64,000 nucleotides of DNA, taken from assembly GCA_013359235.1 (NCBI GenBank), contig JABWCE010000012.1, positions 16,247-80,246 of the forward strand, given 5' to 3'. The stretch is from Bacteroidota bacterium. Its GTDB lineage: Bacteria; Bacteroidota; Bacteroidia; NS11-12g; UBA9320. The notes under the pieces are model-generated. The model searched no databases. It was not told the origin of the DNA and worked only from the letters and a program-made list of their open reading frames with translations. Position numbers and translations under genes: made by a program. Every line of letters begins with the position of its first letter. Position 1 is the first letter of the stretch. This document shows, in pieces, positions 36,245-46,166 of the stretch.

Positions 36245-36548
36245 TAATTTCGGGTTTGTTGTTTTTAAAAGTAATAATTACTCTGCCCCACTTGCTGTTT
36301 AAAAACTCAATTTTAGCAATTTTGTCAATCAAAATATCATGAAGACTTTCATTTTTTATATAAACTATCCAAAATTCTTTGATTTCAAAAAGCTGAACAT
36401 TTCTTATTGTTGTATTATCTGTTTCAAAAATTTTGCCTATACCAAGTGCTTCGAGGTCTTCTTTTATGCTTAGGTCAGGTAAGTTTGACTGGGCAAAATG
36501 AACTAATGGAACAGAAATAAACAGTAAAAAAACAATGAACTTTTTCAT
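36228..36548 (-). CDS. small exported protein of unknown function
   Basis: This 106-aa protein has a signal peptide (FIVFLLFISVPLVHFAQ). The mature part is about 88 residues with beta strands near the end (LNSKWGRVIITFKNNKPEIK). It lies 28 bp after the CsgG-like barrel gene and shares its terminator. No family recognised. Confidence 0.65.
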   Translation of the reverse strand: MKKFIVFLLFISVPLVHFAQSNLPDLSIKEDLEALGIGKIFETDNTTIRNVQLFEIKEFWIVYIKNESLHDILIDKIAKIEFLNSKWGRVIITFKNNKPEIKINPN

Positions 36549-36576
36549 TTTAATTTAAAAAGTACAAATAAATTTT

Positions 36577-37713
36577 TTACTTTGATTTTGGCTTTTTGTA
36601 AATATTGAAACCGAACGAAAAACCTGCAATAGTGCCTTCTTTGCGAGGGATAACGTATATATTTACAGGAATGTTTAAATAACCTGATTTGAAAGTGCGA
36701 CCTGCACCTATAAACAAACCTGTTGAAAAATATGGATATCCTCTACTATCAAGCCGGGTTTCAATATTATTTGGATTTTCTTTTTGTAATTTCCAATCTT
36801 CTTCAAGGTACCATTCATCTTTTCCTCCTCCCATATCATTATTTTTATCAAAAAAACCTTTAGCTTTTTTTACAATTTTAAAGTTTGGACCAAAGGCAAA
36901 TTCCCAGCCGGCTTTACCAAACCTAAAGCCATTAAGAAATGTAAAATTAGGTATAATTCTGCCTGACTCAAGTGCGCCAACCGAAGGAATAAATTCTACC
37001 AAAGCTCTGAAGTTCCCGGCACTTATATATTGTTTTTCGAATTGCCAGCCGAGTACAAAATTTAAAGGATACATATCATAGCCTCCTTTGCTTTCAGGTG
37101 CTTTAAGTACTTTTGCTGCATCGCCAAATGTCATTGAGGCTCCCATTCTTGGTCCATCAAGTTTTACTTGTGTTTGTGGGCTTTCTATTGGTGCATCATA
37201 ATTTACAAGTTGGCTAACTAACATTTGGTCAACCGGCAAGTTTAGCAGTTTTTGTATTGAAAGTTTAAGCATTTTTTGCAATTCGTTTTGTAGATTTATA
37301 TACTCTGTAGCATCTTGTCTTTCTATTTTCTCGGTTTTTACGTCCATTAGCTTTAAAATTATTATTATTTTTTCGCCAAAACGCTCAACCGAACCTGTAA
37401 TAACCTTGTCAACATTTAAAATTTTTCCTGCATTGAGTACACATGTTTTGCTAAAGCAATTTTTTAAATCAACACCATTTTTGCTAAGCAATTCGGCTAC
37501 TTCGTATTTATCCATTACTATTAATGTGTTTGTTTTTTCAATTTCTAGTCTTAGCATAAAACTTATGCTTTCCTGGTCTTGAATTACTTTTTTGCTATCA
37601 ATGCCCAACACGGCAACCGAGGGTTGAGATTCAATTTGAGCATTTGATAATAAAAACATAAATGAAAGTGTAATGACCATCATTTTTCTTAGAGATAATT
37701 TAATGTGTTTCAT
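36577..37713 (-). CDS. exported protein with CsgG-like N-terminal and beta-barrel C-terminal part
   Basis: This 378-aa protein has a signal peptide (ending LLSNAQ). The N-terminal domain (about 30-170) resembles CsgG/DUF2380-type periplasmic modules: VAVLGIDSKKVIQDQ, then TGSVERFGEKIIIILKLMD. The C-terminal part (about 200-378) has barrel-like strands (GGYDMYPLNFVLGWQFEK, YFSTGLFIGAGRTF). The combination suggests an outer-membrane assembly or sensing component; function inferred only. Confidence 0.65.
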   Translation of the reverse strand: MKHIKLSLRKMMVITLSFMFLLSNAQIESQPSVAVLGIDSKKVIQDQESISFMLRLEIEKTNTLIVMDKYEVAELLSKNGVDLKNCFSKTCVLNAGKILNVDKVITGSVERFGEKIIIILKLMDVKTEKIERQDATEYINLQNELQKMLKLSIQKLLNLPVDQMLVSQLVNYDAPIESPQTQVKLDGPRMGASMTFGDAAKVLKAPESKGGYDMYPLNFVLGWQFEKQYISAGNFRALVEFIPSVGALESGRIIPNFTFLNGFRFGKAGWEFAFGPNFKIVKKAKGFFDKNNDMGGGKDEWYLEEDWKLQKENPNNIETRLDSRGYPYFSTGLFIGAGRTFKSGYLNIPVNIYVIPRKEGTIAGFSFGFNIYKKPKSK

Positions 37714-37908
37714 ATTTTTTTTAAATTTATAAAGATAAATTTTATTGTTTATTATTTAAGCAAATAACGGATATTTAGTTCGTTTTTTATATTAATTGCA
37801 AAAATTGCAACTTATAATTTATATAATAGTTTTTATTTGCAGTTTAGCTTACATTCGCTAAACTAGATGGTACAAGCAAGCCGAAGAAAAAAGTAAACGA
37901 CACAATGA

Positions 37909-38037
37909 CAATGGATAGATAATATCAAAGGAAAATCAATACTTATAAGCGACTCGGCAGAAAAACAAAGGGCAATTTTCTTTAAAAAAAATAATGATAT
38001 TATTAATTCTCTCGAAAAGATTGTAATGGGAAATTAA
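37909..38037 (+). pseudogene. possible C-terminal gene remnant
   Basis: An open stretch of 42 codons after a TGA, with no start, reads NIKGKSILISDSAEKQRAIF and on to EKIVMGN and TAA. It has normal-looking composition, unlike the surrounding intergenic DNA, and looks like the tail of a lost gene. The rest of the gap 37714-38114 holds only the lnt promoter. Confidence 0.35.
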
Positions 38038-38081
38038 CATATCCGCTGGTTTATTTATTATTATTTTTTAAATGCTATATA

Positions 38082-38098
38082 TAGTTTTGATAACTTTG
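38082..38098 (+). promoter_or_regulatory. two adjacent -7 elements upstream of lnt
   Basis: TAGTTTTG (38082-38089) and TAACTTTG (38091-38098) both fit TAnnTTTG. The TTG start of lnt is at 38115. Confidence 0.5.
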
Positions 38099-38114
38099 CT
38101 CAAATTTCGATAGA

Positions 38115-39665
38115 TTGAAAAAACAATTATTTTTAATTTTATTATCTCCTGTAATTTTATCTCTCGGCTGGGCACCTTTGCCTACCGGATTCTTGCTTTT
38201 TGCAGGTTTTATTCCCTTGTTTTTTTTAGAAAACATAGCTGTAAAACGATATTGGCTTAAAATATACCTCTCAATTTTATTATGGAATTTGTTTACAACT
38301 TTTTGGGTATGGAATGCCTCACCCGAAGGCTGTATTGCTATGCTTTTAAGCAATTCGCTATTGCAGCTTATACCGTTTTTAATTTACCGCAGGGTAAAAA
38401 AAAATTACAACTTACGGTTTGCATTATTTTCGTGGATAGTGGGCATGTTGAGCATAGAATATCTTCATCTCAACTGGCAGATAGCATTTCCTTGGCTTAA
38501 TCTTGGAAATGGACTTGCAGGAACTCCGCAATTAATACAATGGTACGAATATACAGGCACTTTGGGGGGGGCGCTTTGGATATTATTGTTAAATTCATTC
38601 GTGTTTTATTTTTTACAAACAAAAAGCGTAAAGTGGCTTTATGTAGCTATTTTTTTAGTTGCAATACCCGCAATTATTTCATTATTTATTTTCTACAATT
38701 TTCCGTTTGAAAAAACCGAAAGCCATAAGGTAGCTGTAATTCAGCCAAATATTGACCCATATTTGAAATTTGAAAACTTTATTCCGGAGGCTGAAGTGGC
38801 AAATTATATAAAAATGTCGGAAAAAATACTCGACTCAACTATCGAATTTCTACTTTTTCCCGAAACAGGGCTTACACAAAACTGCAATGAAGAAAAAATA
38901 AATGATGCTCAAACATATATTTTGCTTACTCAATGGTTAAAAAAATATCCAAATTTAACCTTGGTTTCGGGATGCAACACATATCGTATTTTCGATTCAA
39001 CAAACAAAACAAGTACATCGCGACCATATAATGATGATAAGTTTTTTGATGTTTACAATTCGTCAATTACATTGAATGATAGTGGAGTAATAGATATCTA
39101 TCACAAATCTAAACTTGTGCCCGGAGTTGAAAAAATGCCATATCCAAAAATTTTCGGTTTTCTTGAGAAATTTGCCATAGACCTTGGAGGTATAAGTGGT
39201 AGCCTTGGAGAAGATAAAAACCCAAAAGTATTTTATTCCAAAAACCATATCGGAGTTGCTCCCCTCATCTGCTATGAATCTATTTTTGGCGAACTTACAG
39301 GAAAATTTGTAAAAAAGGGAGCAAGTGCAATTTTTGTTTTAACAAATGACGGTTGGTGGGGAAATACACCCGGTTATCGCCAACATCAATACTATGCAAG
39401 GCTTAGAGCAATTGAGTGCAGACGAGATGTGGTTAGATGTACAAATACAGGTATTAGCTGCAGAATAGACAAAAGAGGGATGATAAGCAACGAAACACAA
39501 TGGTGGATGCCTGATGCCATAATTTATGAAATAAAGCCTTCAGCTAGTTTGACCTTTTACTGCATTTATGGTGATTATATCGGCTATACAGCATCATGGT
39601 TGCTAATTTTAGTTTTTTTTATGATATTGACCCCAAAAAGACAATTAAAAAAATTTTTTAATTAA
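38115..39665 (+). CDS. lnt: apolipoprotein N-acyltransferase
   Basis: This 516-aa protein has about six N-terminal membrane helices, then a nitrilase-like domain from about residue 200. The catalytic Glu is in FPETGLTQN, the Lys in YHKSKLVPGVE and the Cys in APLICYESIFGE. It adds the third acyl chain to lipoproteins at the inner membrane. The start is TTG. It is followed after 19 bp by porZ. Confidence 0.93.
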   Translation: MKKQLFLILLSPVILSLGWAPLPTGFLLFAGFIPLFFLENIAVKRYWLKIYLSILLWNLFTTFWVWNASPEGCIAMLLSNSLLQLIPFLIYRRVKKNYNLRFALFSWIVGMLSIEYLHLNWQIAFPWLNLGNGLAGTPQLIQWYEYTGTLGGALWILLLNSFVFYFLQTKSVKWLYVAIFLVAIPAIISLFIFYNFPFEKTESHKVAVIQPNIDPYLKFENFIPEAEVANYIKMSEKILDSTIEFLLFPETGLTQNCNEEKINDAQTYILLTQWLKKYPNLTLVSGCNTYRIFDSTNKTSTSRPYNDDKFFDVYNSSITLNDSGVIDIYHKSKLVPGVEKMPYPKIFGFLEKFAIDLGGISGSLGEDKNPKVFYSKNHIGVAPLICYESIFGELTGKFVKKGASAIFVLTNDGWWGNTPGYRQHQYYARLRAIECRRDVVRCTNTGISCRIDKRGMISNETQWWMPDAIIYEIKPSASLTFYCIYGDYIGYTASWLLILVFFMILTPKRQLKKFFN

Positions 39666-39684
39666 ATTTAACGTTTATCAAAGT

Positions 39685-41937
39685 ATGATTAGAACAATAG
39701 GTTCAATAATATTTATTATAGTTTTCACATCAGTTTCAATTGCACAAAAAACTAAATATAATGGTGTTGGCAGGTGGCGTACACATTTCCCATACAAAAA
39801 TGTAAAGCAAATACAAGAGGCAGGTGATTTTATCTTTGTATTGCCTGAAAAAGGTTTTTTTACATATCATCAGCCAAGTGGCGAAATAAATCTTTATTCA
39901 AAAGTAAATGGATTTAGTGATATTGATATTGCCCTTATGCGTTATGTAGCCGAAGAAAACAAAATGATTTTTGTGTATAAATCAGGAAATATTGATGTAC
40001 TAAATCTTAATGACTGGAGCATTAAAAATATACCTGATATATTGCGAAAAAGCATTTTTGGCGAAAAAAACTTTTACGATATTCAATATTTTGATAAAAA
40101 AGCATATTTATCAAGTAGCTTTGGAATAATTGTAATAGATATTAATAAACTTGAAATAAGCGATTCGTATCAAAACATAGGTCCTTCAGGCTCGGTAATT
40201 CCTATATTTTCTACTGTTCGATACAATAATTTTTTATATGCAGGCACAAATACAGGATTAATTAGAGCAAAGGCAGATGCAAACCTCAGCGATTTTCAAA
40301 ACTGGTATAATGTAAAACCCGGAACCGAAAGCAAACTTTTAAGGGTTTTTGATGGTAAATTGTTCGCAGTTAATGATTCATTGTTTCAAAGCTTTAATGA
40401 TATAAGCTGGAAAAATGTAAGAAACAGCAACAAAAGAAACATTCAAAGTTTAGAACTTTGTCATAATAAACTTATAGAAACCCATTGGGGCGGATTTTTG
40501 ATAATTAAACCACAAGACATTATTGACAGTGTAAGAGAAAATCAAATGCAATATGGAATTATTGATATAAATAATTTGATATGGACTGGTGGCGAAGGAT
40601 TGGGCTTGATAAATATTAAACCCAATGGCTCTTATGGATATTTTGGAATAAATGGACCTAATGGGATAACTTCAAATACAATTGCATCGTGGAAAGAAGA
40701 ATTGTGGGTTACAAGCGGAGGTCCGGGTTTTGTTTACGGACCAACTTTTAATGGAAGTGGTTATTATCATTTTAAAGATAATTTGTGGAATAACAGACCA
40801 CAAGAACCGGAAAGTTTACGTTCAATGTATGATTTTTCGGCTATTGCCATAAACAACAACACAGGCGAAGTTTGGTTAGGTAGCCATGGCACAGGAATAG
40901 CGAGATTGCAAAACGGAAAATTTGTTGAAAGATTTGACAGCTATAATAGCACATTGCGAAAACAAAGTGGTTTGTACACAATAGTTCCGGGAGTAGCACT
41001 CGACAGTAAAGAAAACCTTTGGGCAGCAAATTACGATGCTGACAGTTGCCTTTCAGTAAGGTTTAAAAACGGCAAATGGCAAAATTTTAAACTTTCTACA
41101 AAATATGTTGGCGAAATGGTAATAGACGATCTCGACCAAAAATGGATGATAACTCCACGAGTAGGCAGCAGCGGGCTTGTTGTATTTAAAGAAACCTCAA
41201 ATGGCAAAGTTCAACGCGACAGGCTGCTTATGAAAGGTAAAGGTTTGGGCGATTTGCCATCAAACAGAGTAAATGCTATTGTAAAAGATAAAGACAACGA
41301 AATATGGATTGGTACAGACGAAGGTTTAGCTGTATTTTTCAATCCGCTCCGTGCCTTTGATCCCAGCGAAGATGCACAGAGAATAATTGTAGAACAGAAC
41401 GGTATTGTAGGTTATCTATTGGGAAACGAAGCTATAAACGATATATCTGTTGATGGTGCAAACCGCAAATGGTGTGCTACCAACAACGGTGCTTTTTTAA
41501 TAGAGAAAGACGGTACAAGTATAATTGAACATTTTACAGCAGAAAATTCTCCATTACCTAGTAATATTATAAAATCAGTAGGTATAAATGGTGTGACCGG
41601 TGAAGTTTTTTTTGGTACTGAAAACGGCATAATTTCTTATGGTGGGAACGCCACAGAAGCAGATGACAAACATTCTAAAGTAAAAATTTATCCAAATCCT
41701 GTAAGAGAAAATTACGAAGGAAATATTACCATTACAGGTTTGCCTGATTATGCCACTGTAAAAATAACTGATGTATCGGGCAGGTTGATATACGAAACTC
41801 TTTCGAATGGCGGAATTGCAACATGGAATGGTAAATTGTTCAATGGCTCAAAACCCAAAACCGGCATATACCTTATTTTCAGTTCAAACAAAGATGATAA
41901 AGAAAGCCTTGTAAGCAAAATGTTAATTGTAAACTAA
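39685..41937 (+). CDS. porZ: PorZ-like T9SS protein (two beta-propellers plus sorting domain)
   Basis: This 750-aa protein has a signal peptide (TSVSIAQ). The opening motif GRWRTHFPYKNVKQI is seen in PorZ proteins. Two propeller regions follow, containing two-component-regulator-type repeats (NEIWIGTDEGLAVFF). A C-terminal T9SS-like domain (IYPNPVRENYEGNI, then KTGIYLIFS) completes it. PorZ is part of the surface complex that attaches A-LPS to T9SS cargo in Porphyromonas. It lies in an operon-like run with lnt and recO. Confidence 0.85.
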   Translation: MIRTIGSIIFIIVFTSVSIAQKTKYNGVGRWRTHFPYKNVKQIQEAGDFIFVLPEKGFFTYHQPSGEINLYSKVNGFSDIDIALMRYVAEENKMIFVYKSGNIDVLNLNDWSIKNIPDILRKSIFGEKNFYDIQYFDKKAYLSSSFGIIVIDINKLEISDSYQNIGPSGSVIPIFSTVRYNNFLYAGTNTGLIRAKADANLSDFQNWYNVKPGTESKLLRVFDGKLFAVNDSLFQSFNDISWKNVRNSNKRNIQSLELCHNKLIETHWGGFLIIKPQDIIDSVRENQMQYGIIDINNLIWTGGEGLGLINIKPNGSYGYFGINGPNGITSNTIASWKEELWVTSGGPGFVYGPTFNGSGYYHFKDNLWNNRPQEPESLRSMYDFSAIAINNNTGEVWLGSHGTGIARLQNGKFVERFDSYNSTLRKQSGLYTIVPGVALDSKENLWAANYDADSCLSVRFKNGKWQNFKLSTKYVGEMVIDDLDQKWMITPRVGSSGLVVFKETSNGKVQRDRLLMKGKGLGDLPSNRVNAIVKDKDNEIWIGTDEGLAVFFNPLRAFDPSEDAQRIIVEQNGIVGYLLGNEAINDISVDGANRKWCATNNGAFLIEKDGTSIIEHFTAENSPLPSNIIKSVGINGVTGEVFFGTENGIISYGGNATEADDKHSKVKIYPNPVRENYEGNITITGLPDYATVKITDVSGRLIYETLSNGGIATWNGKLFNGSKPKTGIYLIFSSNKDDKESLVSKMLIVN

Positions 41938-43613
41938 TGCAAAAATTATTAGTTATTATTTTTTCTATTTTATTTTTTTTCATTCTTATTTTATTATTTG
42001 TCATAAATCTTACAACTTATGAAAAGTTTGTATTAGAAACCGCAAGGTTTATTTCTTTGAAATACGGTAATTACCAGCAATTTAAAGAAATTTTAAGTCC
42101 TGCTGTCTTTTACAGGATAAAAATATGTTTGTTCATTTTGGCATTTTTAAACTTAATAATTCTTTTCCTAATTTTATTTAAAAAAAATATTATCAAAATA
42201 ACGGCAAACCTTATAAAACCTATTCTTTTGTTTCCAACTTGGATTTTTAAAAGTTTTAATAAACTAAATAAAAATGAAAAGATTTTTTTGGTTTCGGTAT
42301 TGCTGATAATTGCAATTCAAAGATTTTTTTTAAGTATAAACACTTCAGTAATTTACGATGAAGCATGGACATATCTCGCTTTTACATCAAAAAATCCACT
42401 TATAGCTGCTTTTTTCTATCCTGCATCAAACAATCATATTTTGTATTCGCATCTTACTCAAATAACAAAATTTTTACCATTAAATATTTTGATAAACCTA
42501 CGTTTACCTGCATTTTTTATAGGTTTATTTAGTAGTTTGGTATTTTATTTTTGTGCAAAACAATACCTGAAAAAATTTGGTTTATGGATAGCATTTTTAA
42601 TGTTTTCTTTTGCATTTCCATCGGTTTACTATGGCTTTGCTGCACGTGGTTATTCGTTGATATTGCTAATGTTTATAATTGGTTTTTTTGCAGCTTTAAA
42701 AATTGTAGAAGGCAAAAAAAAGTACTGGTATTGTTTTTCGCTTTCATCAGCAATAGGTTTTTATACAATTCCGGTGTATTTATATCCATTTGTTACTATC
42801 ATATTGTTTTTGTTTTTGAGTTTTTTAGCAAATAAAAACCGCTCAGAAATTTTTCATTTGATAAAGCATATTTCTTTAGCTTGTTTATTAGTTTTAATTC
42901 TTTACTTACCGGTGTTTGCAGTAAGTGGAGTACAATCGGTAACAAATAATAAATTTGTTCAATCGCAAGATTTTAATATTGTTTTTAACAATTTTTCGGG
43001 GCATATTTTCAAAACTTTAAAATTCTTTACTGCTGTAGAATACGGATTTTTATTGGTTTTTTTAATCATCATTCTCGTTATTTATGTTTTGATTAAAGGT
43101 AAATTTAACAACAAATCAATTTTGTTTTTTTCTTTATTGTGCTTTTTGTTGATACCTGTATTAGTATTTACACACAGAGTTGTTCCGGTAGAGCGTACAT
43201 GGATTTATTTGCTTGTTCCTTTATGTTTTATGGCTGGTAAAATTGCTGAATTAAAATTCGTAAAATATTTACTAGCATTAGTTATTATTTTTAATTTATT
43301 CAATATATCAATAAACTGGCAAAAACAAATGCTTTGGTACGATAATATCTGCGAGGAGGATTATGAACAAGGGATTTATTTTACAAATTACTTTAAGAAT
43401 AAAAAAGTGCTGATAGTTGCCAAAAACAGAATGAATACTTATTTGAAATTTAATAATAAACTTTACAAACAGAATTGGGAAATACATAGCAAAATGCCCG
43501 ATAAATCTGATAGAATAGTATATGCAGTATATCATACAAGTGAAAAAAACATCGATAAAAATTTAATAAAAAAAGGATATTTCAAAAATTATTACCTTTA
43601 CTGTGAAAGATAG
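41937..43613 (+). CDS. GT-C-fold membrane glycosyltransferase (GT39/ArnT-like)
   Basis: This 558-aa protein has 11-13 membrane helices. The first luminal loop carries the acidic motif VIYDEAWTYLAF (near residue 140), typical of GT-C enzymes that use polyprenyl-linked sugars. A short soluble C-terminus follows. The start overlaps the porZ stop by one base. It might glycosylate envelope material; the donor and acceptor are unknown. Confidence 0.75.
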   Translation: MQKLLVIIFSILFFFILILLFVINLTTYEKFVLETARFISLKYGNYQQFKEILSPAVFYRIKICLFILAFLNLIILFLILFKKNIIKITANLIKPILLFPTWIFKSFNKLNKNEKIFLVSVLLIIAIQRFFLSINTSVIYDEAWTYLAFTSKNPLIAAFFYPASNNHILYSHLTQITKFLPLNILINLRLPAFFIGLFSSLVFYFCAKQYLKKFGLWIAFLMFSFAFPSVYYGFAARGYSLILLMFIIGFFAALKIVEGKKKYWYCFSLSSAIGFYTIPVYLYPFVTIILFLFLSFLANKNRSEIFHLIKHISLACLLVLILYLPVFAVSGVQSVTNNKFVQSQDFNIVFNNFSGHIFKTLKFFTAVEYGFLLVFLIIILVIYVLIKGKFNNKSILFFSLLCFLLIPVLVFTHRVVPVERTWIYLLVPLCFMAGKIAELKFVKYLLALVIIFNLFNISINWQKQMLWYDNICEEDYEQGIYFTNYFKNKKVLIVAKNRMNTYLKFNNKLYKQNWEIHSKMPDKSDRIVYAVYHTSEKNIDKNLIKKGYFKNYYLYCER

Positions 43614-43615
43614 CG

Positions 43616-44347
43616 ATGATTGTAAAAACTCAGGCTATATGTATTAAAAATACAAGATTTGGAGAATCGGGGATGATATGCAAATTTTTTACACTCGACA
43701 GAGGATTAACATCGTTTTTGGTTCAAGGTTTAAATAGAAAATCAAGTATGATAAAAAGTTCGCACCTTATGCCTGGTAATACTTTAGAGATAATATATTA
43801 CAAAAAACCGACATCAAACATAAATAGATTAAAAGAACTAAAATTAATTAATAGTTTTTACGTACACGAGGTAGATGTTGTGAAGAATGCTGTATTGCAA
43901 TTTGTATTAGAAATTATAGCTAAAACCAACGAAGAGGAAGTATCAGACATAAAAGTTTTTTATTTTATTAAAAAAACCATTGATGAGCTAAAAAGGGCAA
44001 AATCGTTTTTAAAGTATTTTCCGGTTATTTTTTTGTGTAAATATTTAACTTTTACAGGTTGGTATCCAAATTTTGATACTGAATACGATAATGAAAATTT
44101 TTCATTGAAAGAAGGAAGATTTATTAGAACATCTGTTCAAATAAATGATGCAAACTTACTTGACAAAAAAGAAAGCGATGTTCTTTATTCAGTTTTTCAA
44201 ATTGCGGAAAAACAAGATTATAACACAGAAATTAATGAATTTAATCATAAAAAAATTATAGGATATTTAATTACTTATTTCGAAATACATCTTCTTAAAG
44301 GAAAAAAAATAAAATCACCAGAAATATTATCAGAAATTTTTGCATAA
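43616..44347 (+). CDS. recO: DNA repair protein RecO
   Basis: This 243-aa protein begins with an OB-fold domain (VKTQAICIKNTRFGESGMIC). A helical domain follows, which lacks the zinc-finger Cys set found in some homologues. It mediates RecA loading with RecR. It starts 2 bp after the GT-C gene, so the two are cotranscribed. Confidence 0.92.
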   Translation: MIVKTQAICIKNTRFGESGMICKFFTLDRGLTSFLVQGLNRKSSMIKSSHLMPGNTLEIIYYKKPTSNINRLKELKLINSFYVHEVDVVKNAVLQFVLEIIAKTNEEEVSDIKVFYFIKKTIDELKRAKSFLKYFPVIFLCKYLTFTGWYPNFDTEYDNENFSLKEGRFIRTSVQINDANLLDKKESDVLYSVFQIAEKQDYNTEINEFNHKKIIGYLITYFEIHLLKGKKIKSPEILSEIFA

Positions 44348-44381
44348 AAAAACGCCACAGAATATGTCTATGGCGTTTTTA
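44347..44381. terminator. bidirectional terminator between recO and the OmpA-family gene
   Basis: AACGCCA (44351-44357) and TGGCGTT (44371-44377) form a stem with A residues on the left and T residues on the right. It can end transcription from both convergent genes. Confidence 0.85.
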
Positions 44382-44395
44382 TAAAATTAATTAGG

Positions 44396-45970
44396 TTACC
44401 GCTCTATCTTTTTAATTTCAACTTTTCTGTTTTTCTGATATTTAGCTTCAGAATCGATAGTTGTTTTGTATTCTACATTTATTCTGTTTCTTTGAATTCC
44501 ATAGTAGTCGTTTAGATAATCAACTACTTCGGTTACTCTCATTCTTGAAAGTTGCTCACCTGATTTTGCACCAACAGAACCATCGGGATAACCAATTGTC
44601 AGAATTCTTAAATCAGGACATTCTTTCATTTTTATAGCTATTTCATGTAAAATGCCATAAAATTCAGGTTTAATTTTTGTACTTCCTTTCTCAAATACAA
44701 TAGGAGGGAAAACCACATCATTACAATCGCAACACAAAGATCCACCAACGGTATTACTTGAACTTGTCTGAGGAGTTACGTTAATACCTTTATTATTAAC
44801 TACAGAATTTTCGGGAGATTTAGTGTCTTCATCCCTATAATCGGGTATTCCGTCATTATCTTCATCAATCATTACACCTTTATCATCTATTTGAGCCCCT
44901 TTTTCTGAAAAAGGTTGGTCGTCATTTGCATCAATCACACCATCACCATCACTATCAATGGCTGTTCCATTACCATATACGTTTACTCCTTCGGGGGTAT
45001 TGGGGTCTTTATCAAGAAAATCAGCTACTCCATCGCCATCGCCATCTTTTGATAAACCTCCAACCACATTGTTTATAGAATCCATCTTTTCATATAATGA
45101 CTCAACCGGATTTAGCCAATCGTAATGATTTTCATCATTTTCTTTTTTGTTTTTTATTTTAAATGATGCCTGAAAACTTAATAATGAATAAAAATCAGTA
45201 AATCTATTTCGCCAAACAGGAGCAGAAAGTGCATCTAAATTATCGCTTCTGGTATAATGCATTCTATACTCAATTCCTAAATCGAGAAGGGTTCCAAAAT
45301 TTCTTTTAACTCCAATACCAAAGGGCATTGTCATATTAACGGCAGATTTTATTTTCCCGTTTGGTTTTCTGCCACCGTTATAAGTTAAATATTCTCCAAT
45401 AGGAGCTTTATAGTCTCCGGATACTTCATTCCAGCGTTGATTTGTATCTGTCCAATCGCCTCTTACTTTGCTCCAAATGGCTCCAGCACCAACTAACATA
45501 AATATTTGGTATTTCCTCAATGGCCTTAAAAATGAAAGGTTTCCTAAGGTATAAACAGTAGAAATATTTAAATCTTTAAAATTATTAGTAAATTCATAGG
45601 TATCTTCTGAAGGTGCCTGATTACCTTCATCATTTACGTCAAATCCGTTTCTGAAAAGACCATTATATTGTCTTGAGCCATTTCTGCTAATTTGCTGGTG
45701 CTCTCTTCCGCCTTTTAATTGTCCAATATTTCCACTAACTTTTAACGCAAACGACTGTCCGAAAGAATACTTTGCATGGAGACCGATAGCTCCTCCAAAC
45801 TGTAAATTGTCAGCATCGCCATTTAATTCTGTTGGGCTAATTTGAAATCCTAAAGACCATCTTCTTGAAGGTTCGTATTTGGTGAAAAAACTCCCAACTT
45901 GCGATTTTAACTCTATCGGAATAATTGAAATTATACCGAAAAGTAATAACATTTTATTAAATTTTCTCAT
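44396..45970 (-). CDS. OmpA-family outer-membrane protein with thrombospondin type 3 repeats (paralogue 1)
   Basis: This 524-aa protein has a signal peptide and an outer-membrane barrel (about 25-270). A run of Asp-rich thrombospondin-3-like calcium repeats (DKDGDGVADFLDKDPNTPEG, about 300-390) follows. A short linker carries CCDC, and a C-terminal OmpA domain (about 415-524) retains QLSRMRVTEVVDYL but has YPDG in place of GHTD. It probably anchors the outer membrane to peptidoglycan. It is a tandem paralogue of the next gene. Confidence 0.88.
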   Translation of the reverse strand: MRKFNKMLLLFGIISIIPIELKSQVGSFFTKYEPSRRWSLGFQISPTELNGDADNLQFGGAIGLHAKYSFGQSFALKVSGNIGQLKGGREHQQISRNGSRQYNGLFRNGFDVNDEGNQAPSEDTYEFTNNFKDLNISTVYTLGNLSFLRPLRKYQIFMLVGAGAIWSKVRGDWTDTNQRWNEVSGDYKAPIGEYLTYNGGRKPNGKIKSAVNMTMPFGIGVKRNFGTLLDLGIEYRMHYTRSDNLDALSAPVWRNRFTDFYSLLSFQASFKIKNKKENDENHYDWLNPVESLYEKMDSINNVVGGLSKDGDGDGVADFLDKDPNTPEGVNVYGNGTAIDSDGDGVIDANDDQPFSEKGAQIDDKGVMIDEDNDGIPDYRDEDTKSPENSVVNNKGINVTPQTSSSNTVGGSLCCDCNDVVFPPIVFEKGSTKIKPEFYGILHEIAIKMKECPDLRILTIGYPDGSVGAKSGEQLSRMRVTEVVDYLNDYYGIQRNRINVEYKTTIDSEAKYQKNRKVEIKKIER

Positions 45971-46166
45971 GAGCTGTAAGTAAGTAAGAGCAAATTAAAA
46001 TAAAATAATTTACATAAAAAAGCAAAATGGTTGATTATTTGTTGATAAAACATAAATCTATAATGCTAATTAACTAAAAATCAAAGCAATAAATTTAATA
46101 AAAAAATGTAAACACTTTTATTGCTAATAGTACAAAATAATGTACTTTGTATTGATTTGCAAAAAT

